Shown in pieces: positions 57,908-64,000 of a stretch of 64,000 nucleotides of DNA. The stretch's first letter is position 1. Every line of letters begins with the position of its first letter. The notes under the pieces were generated by a model. That model was given only the letters and a program-made list of their open reading frames with translations, had not been told where the DNA came from and ran no database searches. The stretch is from Amycolatopsis arida (GTDB lineage: Bacteria > Actinomycetota > Actinomycetes > Mycobacteriales > Pseudonocardiaceae), in contig NZ_FOWW01000001.1 of the NCBI RefSeq assembly GCF_900115565.1, positions 873,731 through 937,730 of the forward strand, given 5' to 3'. A program made the position numbers and the translations under genes.

Positions 57908-59179
57908 TCAGCAGGTGACCCAGTAACCGGGTTCGGTCTGCTTCAGGGTGCTGCTGGTGGCGGTGTTCCACAGGCCGAGCGGCTGGTGGGAGCCCAGGGC
58001 GTAGGTCGATCCCGTCCGGACGTAGGCGCGACCGGCGACGGTGTGGTCGTAGTTGCTCGCGGTGACACAGTCGGGCGTGGTCGGCGGGGGCTGTGTCGGA
58101 TCCGTCGGATCCGTCGGATCCGTCGGATCCGTCGGGTCCGTCGGGTCGGTGCCGCCACCGGCCCCGCCCAGCGCCCTGACCATGTTCACCACCGCGGTCA
58201 GCTGCGGGCCGCTCCTGAGCGGGTACCGCGCGGACTGGTAGCCCCACCAGTCCCAGCAGCCGCGCGGGTTGCCGGCCATGGTGGTGGCCTGCGGGTAGAG
58301 CACGATCATGTCGTTGGTGTCGGCGTACTCGTTGAGGTAGCTCCCTTCCATGAGCGCGTCGCCGACCAGCCCGTGGTACTGGTAGCAGCCGTGCAGGGTG
58401 ACAAGCAGCCTGCAGGGCCCGGACTCGCAGGCCCGCGGGATGTAGGCGAAGCCCTCCCTGCCCATGCTGATCGAACCGGGGTTGCCGCCGGGGACGTGGG
58501 CGCCCTGGTCGAACTGCACGAGCGTTCCGGTGAGCGCCGAGGTGGTGGCCGGCTTCACCGAGCCGAGCAGGTGGGTCAGCATCTCCCTCACGGGGTCGGC
58601 GGTACCGCATTGGTTGACGTACGGCGACGAGGTGGACGAGCAGGCGTTGGGACCGAGCGGGCTCACCCACGCGTGCCCGGCCCCGGTCGACGTGTCGTAG
58701 GCGACGTTCGCGCCGAGGTCGCGGTAGTAGGTGGCCAGGTCGTTGTTGACCGCCCGGTCGATGGTGTTGTCGTTCGTGCCGTGGAACAACCACACCGAAT
58801 CGCCCGACAGGTTCGCCACCGGGTCGACGCTGCCCGCCGCGGCCCGGTCCCGGGTCAACTGGACCAGCTGCGCCGGCGTCCTGCGCGCCTGCCAGGTGTC
58901 CATGCACGCGTAGAGCGCCGTGTTCAGGCTGTTCTGCGCGCAGTCGTACGGGCCGGCGGAGAAGATGCCCGCGCCCTGGAACACGCCGGAGTAGGCCACG
59001 TGCAACTGGTTGGCCATGAACCCGCCGGACGACAGTCCACTGACGTAGGTACCGGTGATGTCGTGCTCGCCCAACGTGCCCCGGGTCGGCGGCGGCACCG
59101 CCGCCGTCGCGGTGGGCGGGAACGTCGTGGCCAGGCCAACGGCCGCCACGACGGCCAGGAGCACCTGTGTGATTCGCAT
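57908..59179 (-). CDS. Secreted polyhydroxybutyrate depolymerase-like esterase with binding domain
   Basis: 423 residues; ATG 59179 follows GGAGG. A signal peptide ends near residue 27. The catalytic triad is Ser50 (SGLSSGGFMAN), Asp137 (HGTNDNTI) and His169 (GAGHAWV). The second half (RLLVTLHGCYQYHG, FVIVLYPQ-like LYPQATT) completes the family fold with several Cys pairs. Residues 345-362 are a (Asp-Pro-Thr)6 linker leading to a C-terminal module of about 55 residues with aromatic residues that may bind polymer. Relatives degrade PHB or related polyesters. Confidence 0.9.
   Translation of the reverse strand: MRITQVLLAVVAAVGLATTFPPTATAAVPPPTRGTLGEHDITGTYVSGLSSGGFMANQLHVAYSGVFQGAGIFSAGPYDCAQNSLNTALYACMDTWQARRTPAQLVQLTRDRAAAGSVDPVANLSGDSVWLFHGTNDNTIDRAVNNDLATYYRDLGANVAYDTSTGAGHAWVSPLGPNACSSTSSPYVNQCGTADPVREMLTHLLGSVKPATTSALTGTLVQFDQGAHVPGGNPGSISMGREGFAYIPRACESGPCRLLVTLHGCYQYHGLVGDALMEGSYLNEYADTNDMIVLYPQATTMAGNPRGCWDWWGYQSARYPLRSGPQLTAVVNMVRALGGAGGGTDPTDPTDPTDPTDPTDPTQPPPTTPDCVTASNYDHTVAGRAYVRTGSTYALGSHQPLGLWNTATSSTLKQTEPGYWVTC
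58096..58149. repeat. Six tandem 9-base repeats encoding the Asp-Pro-Thr linker
   Basis: Units of TCGGATCCG (the last two TCGGGTCCG and TCGGGTCGG) run without interruption. The unit is three codons long, so the linker length can change by slippage without frameshift. Confidence 0.9.
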
Positions 59180-59342
59180 ATCCGCGCCTCCAACATCGCA
59201 GGGACCCACCATGCTGGAAGCACGCGGTGATCTCGACCACGGTGCCCGCCCACACATTCGGAAGGATCGAGGTGGCCGGGCCCGCCAGCGCGACCGGTGC
59301 GACCGCGGCGGCGGCGGTAGTAGCGTTCCCACGGCCACAGCC

Positions 59343-59366
59343 ACCGGCACCGGCACCGGCACCGGC
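59343..59366. repeat. Four tandem ACCGGC hexamers in the divergent promoter region
   Basis: Perfect hexanucleotide repeats about 25 bases before the thioesterase ATG, between that gene and the divergent depolymerase gene. Slippage here could alter promoter spacing. Confidence 0.8.
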
Positions 59367-59389
59367 ACTGAGGGGAAGGGTCAACACAC

Positions 59390-60208
59390 ATGGCGATCGA
59401 GGATGCCGAGCTCACCGGAAGCCCGTTCCTCCGCGACCTCGGCGTCGCGCGGCGGGACGGCGAGATCGTCCTGACCGTGACCGAGCCACACACCGCCTCC
59501 GGGGCCCTGCACGGCGGCGCGATCGCCGCGCTGGCCATGGTGTCGGCCCAGTCGACCCTGCGCGCCGAGGACGGCCAGCTCGCCCCGTACACCACCTCGC
59601 TGCACGTGACCTACGCCCGAGCCGGCCGGGGCACCACCTTCACCGCGGCCAGCTCGACCGTCCGGCGTGCCCGCGAGCTCGGCTTCTACCAGACCGAGGT
59701 GCGCGACGAGCACGGCGCCGTGATCGCCGGCGCGTCGAGCACCCTGTCCACCGGCCGGCACGGCGACGCCGCCGTCATGACCGCCGCCGAGCCCTCGGCA
59801 CCGCTGCCCGGCGATCCCGCCGAGTTCGAGCGGGCGACCCAGGCCATCCCGTTCCACGCCGGGCGCGGCCTCCGGGTGCACGGCATCGACCACGGCGCCG
59901 TCGAGATCGGCATGGCGACCGCGGAACGCAACCTCGACGGCACGGGCCGGATTCACGAGGGCGCCCTGCTCACGCTGATCGACCTGGCCGGCACCAGCGC
60001 CCCGTGGACGCTGCCCCGCCCATCGTCGAGCGGTGCGACCATCGCCCTGCACGCCCACATCCTCGGCCCGCCGCCGGGCGGTCCGGTGGTCGCCCGCGCG
60101 CGCGTCCGCGCCCACGACGAGCGAGTCTTCTGGTGCGACGTCACCGTCTCCACGGCGGCGGACCGACGATTGTGCGCGCTGGGGCACCTCACCTACCGGT
60201 TCTCCTGA
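59390..60208 (+). CDS. Double-hotdog acyl-CoA thioesterase (PaaI-like)
   Basis: 272 residues from ATG 59390, with GGGGAAGGG upstream. Two hotdog units are visible: residues about 5-125 (ASGALHGGAIAALAMVSAQST, LHVTYARAGRGTTFTA) and about 145-270 (GTGRIHEGALLTLIDLAGTSA, GPVVARARVRAHDERVFWCDV). The HGG and HEG motifs hold the active helix. It should hydrolyse acyl- or arylacyl-CoA thioesters. It is divergent from the depolymerase gene. Confidence 0.85.
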   Translation: MAIEDAELTGSPFLRDLGVARRDGEIVLTVTEPHTASGALHGGAIAALAMVSAQSTLRAEDGQLAPYTTSLHVTYARAGRGTTFTAASSTVRRARELGFYQTEVRDEHGAVIAGASSTLSTGRHGDAAVMTAAEPSAPLPGDPAEFERATQAIPFHAGRGLRVHGIDHGAVEIGMATAERNLDGTGRIHEGALLTLIDLAGTSAPWTLPRPSSSGATIALHAHILGPPPGGPVVARARVRAHDERVFWCDVTVSTAADRRLCALGHLTYRFS

Positions 60209-60232
60209 CCCGATCGCCCCGGTGTGGGGCAC

Positions 60233-60760
60233 TCACCGCCGGTACGGGCTCTCGGCACGGTGGCGGCGTTCGAACTCCCCGCGTAGGCACAGCGTCGAGG
60301 CATCGGTCATCCGATCCACCGCGAGAACGCCGTCGAGGTGGTCGAGCTCGTGCTGCAGCAACTCGCCGAGCTCGTTCTCGGCGTGCACGGTCCGCCGCCG
60401 GCCGTCGAGTCCGAGGTACTCGACGTCCACCCACACCGCCCGCCGGGCCCGGCAAAAGAACTCCAGCGAGAAGCTCAGGCAGGAGTCCCACGGCGCCCAG
60501 GTGGCCTCCGACCGGGCCACGATCCGCGGGTTGACCATCGGCCACGGGCCGTCCACGTCGAGGTAGACCAGCCGCGACGGCACCCCGATCTGCGGCGCGG
60601 CGATGCCCCGGCCGTAGCCGGTCCGCGCCACCCAGTCGGCGAGGGTGTCCCGGAGATCCGTGACCACCGCCGCCACGTCCGGCGCCGACGGATCGTCGAC
60701 CTCCGCACACGGCTCGCGCAGTGCGGGGTGGCCGAGCTGGAGTGTCGCTCTCAACGGCAT
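60233..60760 (-). CDS. def: Peptide deformylase-like protein
   Basis: 175 residues from ATG 60760. All three deformylase motifs are present: GRGIAAPQIG (50-59), DSCLS (92-96, normally EGCLS) with metal ligand Cys94, and QHELDHLDG with H137, E138 and H141. It removes the formyl group from nascent peptides. The altered second motif and genomic isolation from fmt suggest an accessory deformylase, perhaps for special peptides or resistance to inhibitors (inference). Confidence 0.88.
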   Translation of the reverse strand: MPLRATLQLGHPALREPCAEVDDPSAPDVAAVVTDLRDTLADWVARTGYGRGIAAPQIGVPSRLVYLDVDGPWPMVNPRIVARSEATWAPWDSCLSFSLEFFCRARRAVWVDVEYLGLDGRRRTVHAENELGELLQHELDHLDGVLAVDRMTDASTLCLRGEFERRHRAESPYRR

Positions 60761-60769
60761 ACCGCACAT

Positions 60770-60798
60770 CGTATACGAAAGGCAGCGGCTCGTTCCAA
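60770..60798 (-). promoter_or_regulatory. Promoter of the deformylase gene
   Basis: TTGGAA (60798-60793) and TATACG (60775-60770) are separated by 17 bases on the minus strand. The -10 box ends 9 bases before the ATG, giving a leaderless or nearly leaderless transcript. Confidence 0.6.
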
Positions 60799-60799
60799 G

Positions 60800-61470
60800 C
60801 CGCCGGCACCCGGCACCTGCCCAGGTCCCCGACATCGGTGTGGGCGCGAAGCGCAGGCCGGTGCCGTCCGCGCTCCACCACGGCACCGGCACCACGTGGT
60901 TTATCGGGTGCGGCCGCGCGTGCCGGCGGGTGACCAGCCGGCGGCACGCCGGATCCCCGGCCGGGTCGACGTAGGGGTTCGCGTCCTCGGACGCGTCGAC
61001 GAAGGCGACCTCGGTGCCGTCGACGACGGTGCGGCGTACAGCGCGCCCTCGACCTCCACCCGGCCGGCGCCGAGCTCCGCCGTCTCGGCCACGGCGGCTG
61101 GCCGGCGCCGAATCGCGCCCGCGGCGAGCGGATCGGCGCCGGCAGCGGCGGGCTGGTCCGCACCAGCAGCCGAGCGTCACCGCCGGTGCACCGCGGCGCC
61201 CGCACCACCCCGTCCAGCTCGGCGAGCGGGATGACATCGCCGGCGATCAGGCGATTACCGGGTCGTGTCCGCCGTAGCGCGGCGCGCCCTCCAGCAGCCC
61301 GGCCTCCACCACCGGCTCACCGGCTTCGGCCAGCCGAACGCTCGGCCCGGCGCGCACCGTGGACGCCACGTGCCACGCGGCGCGGTAGTCGGCGACCTCG
61401 ACCCAATGGGTACGGAACGCCACCCGGGTGCCGTCGGCGACAGGGTCGGCGCCGCCACGTCCACGATCTC
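60800..61470 (-). pseudogene. Decayed, multiply frameshifted gene of unknown family
   Basis: Protein-like segments follow each other on the minus strand in different frames. They include VAFRTHWVEVADYRAAWHVA (near 61430-61370), a stop near 61255, AGDVIPLAELDGVVRAP (near 61245-61195), AELGAGRVEVEGALYAA (near 61085-61035), and TEVAFVDASEDANPYVDPAG with HPINHVVPVPWWSADG (near 61020-60880). At least three frameshifts separate them and no start is visible. I do not recognise the family. It fills the gap between the deformylase and ArgP genes. Confidence 0.6.
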
Positions 61471-61599
61471 CAGCGGGTCCACACGGGACACCACGGTGGA
61501 CCGCGGCGCCGAGAGGCGGTTCGTACCCGGCCCCGTTGGCGTCGAGTCCGGCCGTCCCCCACGGTCGGTCCGCTCCACCTCGTCACCGACCGAGGATCC

Positions 61600-62517
61600 T
61601 CAGTGGCCGGCGCGGGTCTCCAGCACCGCCGACGCCGCGGCCGCCACGGCGTCGGCCACCGCGGCGAGCGCCGGTGAGTCGAGCTTCCACTGCTGCCAGT
61701 ACAGCGCCACGTCGACCGAGCGGGCGGGGTCGAGGTCGACCAGCGCGCCGGCGCGCAGCCACGGCTCGGCCTGCGCCAACGGCACCATGCCCCAGCCCAT
61801 CCCGGCGACGACCGCGTCGACGAACCCCTCGGAGGTGGGCACGTGGTGCCGGACCCGACCGGCGCCGCGCCGCCCACGGGTGAGCGTGCGGACGAACCTG
61901 TCCTGGAGGTCGTCGTACCGGTCGAAGACCACGACCGGCGCGGCGGGCAGGGCTCGGCCCAGTGGCCCGTGGCCGGTGCCCAGCCACCGGGCGACGAAGC
62001 CGGGGCTGGCCGCGGCCAGGTACCGCATCCGACCGAGCGGGCGCACCGCACAGCCGGGGACGGGGTCCGGCGACGAGGTGACGGCGGCCATCACCACACC
62101 CTCGCGCAGGAGCGTCGTGGTGCGGTCCTGGTCCTCCCGGCGCAGCTCGAAGCACACCGGCGGGTCCGCCGGCACCCGGGTCAGCGCCGGGAGGAACCAG
62201 GTGGCCAGCGAGTCGGCGTTCACCGCGATCGGCAGCCGGGCGGGCTCGGCACCGGACCCCACACCCAGCTCGGCGAGGGTGTCCCGCTCCAGCCTGGCCA
62301 GCTGGCGGGCGAACCGCACCACGACCTCACCGGACTCGGTCAACCGCACCGGCTTGGCCCGGACCAGCAGCACCCGACCGGTGCGCCGCTCCAGCGCCTT
62401 GATCCGCTGGCTCACCGCCGACGGGGTGACGTGCAACGCGGCGGCGGCCGCGTCGAGGGTGCCCTCGTCCACCACGGCGAGCAGGGTGCGCACGTGGTCC
62501 AGCGGCAGGTCGTTCAT
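61600..62517 (-). CDS. ArgP/LysG-type LysR transcriptional regulator
   Basis: 305 residues from ATG 62517. The N-terminal helix-turn-helix is LDHVRTLLAVVDEGTLDAAAAALHVTPSAVSQRIKALERRTGRVLLVR. The effector domain keeps the ArgP-like INADSLATWFLPAL and RRGAGRVRHHVPTSEGFVDAV. In this family the protein senses lysine or arginine and activates a divergent LysE exporter, exactly the arrangement here. An alternative GTG lies one codon upstream. Confidence 0.93.
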   Translation of the reverse strand: MNDLPLDHVRTLLAVVDEGTLDAAAAALHVTPSAVSQRIKALERRTGRVLLVRAKPVRLTESGEVVVRFARQLARLERDTLAELGVGSGAEPARLPIAVNADSLATWFLPALTRVPADPPVCFELRREDQDRTTTLLREGVVMAAVTSSPDPVPGCAVRPLGRMRYLAAASPGFVARWLGTGHGPLGRALPAAPVVVFDRYDDLQDRFVRTLTRGRRGAGRVRHHVPTSEGFVDAVVAGMGWGMVPLAQAEPWLRAGALVDLDPARSVDVALYWQQWKLDSPALAAVADAVAAAASAVLETRAGH

Positions 62518-62524
62518 CACGATC

Positions 62525-62550
62525 GCTAATGGTACGTAAGAATCATTAGC
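62525..62550. promoter_or_regulatory. Probable ArgP/LysG binding site
   Basis: GCTAATG (62525-62531) and CATTAGC (62544-62550) form a perfect 7-12-7 inverted repeat in the divergent region between argP-like and lysE-like starts, in AT-rich DNA. TAGCCT (62574-62579) ends six bases before the LysE GTG, suggesting a leaderless transcript. Confidence 0.65.
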
Positions 62551-62585
62551 TGTACTGCCGCCGCGCCGGTGCCTAGCCTCGTCGC

Positions 62586-63197
62586 GTGGGACCCGTTCCG
62601 CTCTCCGCCGCCGCCGGGTTCGCCACCGGCCTCTCGCTGATCATGGCCATCGGCGCGCAGAACGCCTTCGTGCTGCGGCAGGGCATCCGCCGCCACGCCG
62701 TGCTCGCGGTGGTGGTCATCTGCGCGCTGTCCGACGCGCTGCTCATCACGCTGGGCGTCGGCGGCCTCGGCGCCGTGGTGACCGCGTGGCCGGAGGCGCT
62801 GACCGTGGTCGGCCTGGTCGGTGGCGGGTTCCTGCTCTGCTACGGCGCGCTCGCCGCCCGGCGGGCGGTGCGCCCCTCCGCGCTGCACGCCGGGGGCGTG
62901 GCGGCACCATCGCGGCGGCGGGCGGTGCTCACCTGCCTCGCCGTGACCTGGCTCAACCCGCACGTCTACCTCGACACCATGCTCCTGCTGGGCTCGGTGG
63001 CCGCCGGGCACGGCACGTTCCGTTGGGCGTTCGGGCTCGGCGCGGTGTTGGCCAGCGCGTGCTGGTTCGCCGCACTCGGCTTCGGCGCGCGCCTGCTCAG
63101 CGGGTTCTTCGCCCGGCCGTCCTCGTGGCGGGTCCTCGACGGGCTCGTCGCCGGCACCATGATCACCATGGGCGTCCTGCTCGTCACCGGCACCTGA
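62586..63197 (+). CDS. LysE/ArgO family amino-acid exporter
   Basis: 203 residues from GTG 62586. The family motif GFATGLSLIMAIGAQNAFVLRQGIRR is at about 11-36. Five or six membrane helices follow, with WLNPHVYLDTMLLLGSVA as the second conserved block. It exports lysine or arginine. The divergent ArgP/LysG regulator and the palindrome between them complete the classic control unit. Confidence 0.94.
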   Translation: MGPVPLSAAAGFATGLSLIMAIGAQNAFVLRQGIRRHAVLAVVVICALSDALLITLGVGGLGAVVTAWPEALTVVGLVGGGFLLCYGALAARRAVRPSALHAGGVAAPSRRRAVLTCLAVTWLNPHVYLDTMLLLGSVAAGHGTFRWAFGLGAVLASACWFAALGFGARLLSGFFARPSSWRVLDGLVAGTMITMGVLLVTGT

Positions 63198-63271
63198 GAC
63201 GGCGCGGAATAGGTCCGCGGCCGGCCGGGTTCGCCCAGGTGGCACGCCTGCTCGACCGCGGGGAGCACATC

Positions 63272-64000
63272 ATGACCGACTACGGGCACGACCTTCGGTT
63301 CGGCACGTTCGTCACGCCCACCGTCCGGCCGGTGCGGCACGCGGTCGACCTCGCCGTCGTCGCCGACCGGGCCGGGCTAGACCTGGTCACCTTCCAGGAC
63401 CACCCGTACCAACCGAGCTTCCACGACACCTGGACGCTGCTGTCCTATGTGGCCGCTCGCACGGAGCGGGTCGGGCTCAGCGGGAACGTGCTGAACCTGC
63501 CGCTGCGGCAACCGGCGGTGCTGGCCAGGGCCGCCGCCAGCCTCGACCTGCTCAGCGGCGGTCGGGTCGAGTTGGGCCTCGGCGCCGGGGCGTTCTGGGA
63601 CGCGATCGAGGCGATGGGCGGTCACCGGCTCTCCCCCGGCCAGGCCAGGGTGGCGCTGGAGGAGGCCATCGCCGTCATCCGGGCCGTCTGGGCGGCCGAC
63701 CGGCGCGGCGGGGTCCGGTTGAACGGCAGGCACTACCGGATCGGCGGCGCCAAGCGGGGGCCGGCACCGGCGCACGACATCGCGATCTGGGTGGGCGCCT
63801 ACAAGCCGAGGATGCTCGACCTCGTCGGTCGTGTCGCGGACGGCTGGCTCCCGTCGTTGAGCTACCTGCCCGGCGGCCCCGACGACCTCACCGGGATGAA
63901 CCGCGCCATCGACGAGGCGGCCGAGACGGCGGGCCGCGACCCCGCGGCGGTGCGGCGCCTGCTCAACATCTCCGGCGAGTTCGCCGGGACGAGCACCGCG
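63272..64000 (+). CDS. Luciferase-like F420/FMN-dependent oxidoreductase (3' end off the window)
   Basis: 243 codons visible from ATG 63272, with GGGGAG upstream; the gene continues beyond the edge. The TIM-barrel LLM pattern is clear: LRFGTFVTPTVRPVRHAVDLAVVADRAG, VTFQDHPYQPSFHDTWTLLSYVAART, ASLDLLSGGRVELGLGAGAFWD, IWVGAYKPRMLDLVGRVADGW. The actinomycete setting and absence of FMN-specific signs favour F420. The substrate is unknown. Confidence 0.92.
   Translation, partial: MTDYGHDLRFGTFVTPTVRPVRHAVDLAVVADRAGLDLVTFQDHPYQPSFHDTWTLLSYVAARTERVGLSGNVLNLPLRQPAVLARAAASLDLLSGGRVELGLGAGAFWDAIEAMGGHRLSPGQARVALEEAIAVIRAVWAADRRGGVRLNGRHYRIGGAKRGPAPAHDIAIWVGAYKPRMLDLVGRVADGWLPSLSYLPGGPDDLTGMNRAIDEAAETAGRDPAAVRRLLNISGEFAGTSTA

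Noticed and set aside
58096-58149. CRISPR or attachment-site repeats
   Set aside because: They are codon-phased units inside a coding linker.

Overview
The window is uniformly very GC-rich, with strong third-position G/C bias. It shows actinomycete habits: ATGA/GTGA stop-start overlaps, many GTG starts, and several leaderless regulators whose -10 box ends 6-8 bases before the start codon. The family content points to an actinomycete, most likely Pseudonocardiaceae: a mycothiol-type maleylpyruvate isomerase relative, XRE-DUF5753 with DUF6879, a PF04672 methyltransferase, DUF3040, and a Saccharomonospora/Thermobifida-like cutinase. The family assignment is inference. No rRNA, tRNA, CRISPR or intact mobile element was seen.

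1-3.1 kb (minus strand): a tightly coupled operon of a small protein, a membrane acyl desaturase, a STAS protein and two GAF-ANTAR antiterminator-type sensors. 3.3-6.7 kb: a PhyH dioxygenase, a MerB-like lyase with a possible 40-residue leader gene, and a TetR regulator divergent from a mycothiol-dependent isomerase relative.

6.9-10.1 kb is the most unusual locus. A TIR-STAND NTPase (627 aa) ends in a helical module, and two divergently transcribed neighbours consist almost entirely of that same module. I read this as a candidate TIR conflict (antiphage or abortive-response) system with standalone partner proteins, one of them carrying a G9 tract.

10.2-15.6 kb: a VOC protein, then TerC under a yybP-ykoY-like riboswitch with a Shine-Dalgarno-sequestering hairpin and a 32-residue membrane peptide downstream. 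After these come a DUF2867/TetR pair, an ISAs1 remnant, a GatB/YqeY protein, and an ArsR-SRPBCC fusion followed by a truncated reductase gene. 15.9-19.2 kb: a TAP-type hydrolase, a ZIP transporter and an alpha/beta hydrolase.

19.3-27.7 kb: a complete trans-4-hydroxy-L-proline catabolic operon on the minus strand. It holds a cupin-XRE regulator, three D-hydroxyproline dehydrogenase subunits, a deaminase, an epimerase, an AGCS symporter and alpha-ketoglutarate semialdehyde dehydrogenase, with a perfect 7-2-7 operator before the first enzyme gene. 27.8-29.5 kb: an MmyB-type regulator with an SDR.

29.9-38.0 kb: a secreted polyester hydrolase of the PET-hydrolase/cutinase family, a decayed carboxylesterase, and a five-gene Liv-type ABC transporter divergent from a PucR regulator. 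38-42 kb: small genes, tandem zinc-ribbon paralogues and the 67-aa/DUF6879/XRE-DUF5753 cassette. 42-45.7 kb: a NitT/TauT-type ABC transporter. 45.7-50.3 kb: a hydrolase/TetR pair, an FAD monooxygenase/TetR pair and a leaderless LexA. 50.5-56.3 kb: a sugar-type ABC transporter with an FAD oxidoreductase and a LacI regulator whose palindromic operator contains its own start codon. 56.4-64 kb: a helical conserved protein, a SAM methyltransferase, a secreted PHB-depolymerase-like enzyme, a double-hotdog thioesterase, an accessory peptide deformylase, a decayed gene, an ArgP/LysE pair and a partial luciferase-like oxidoreductase.
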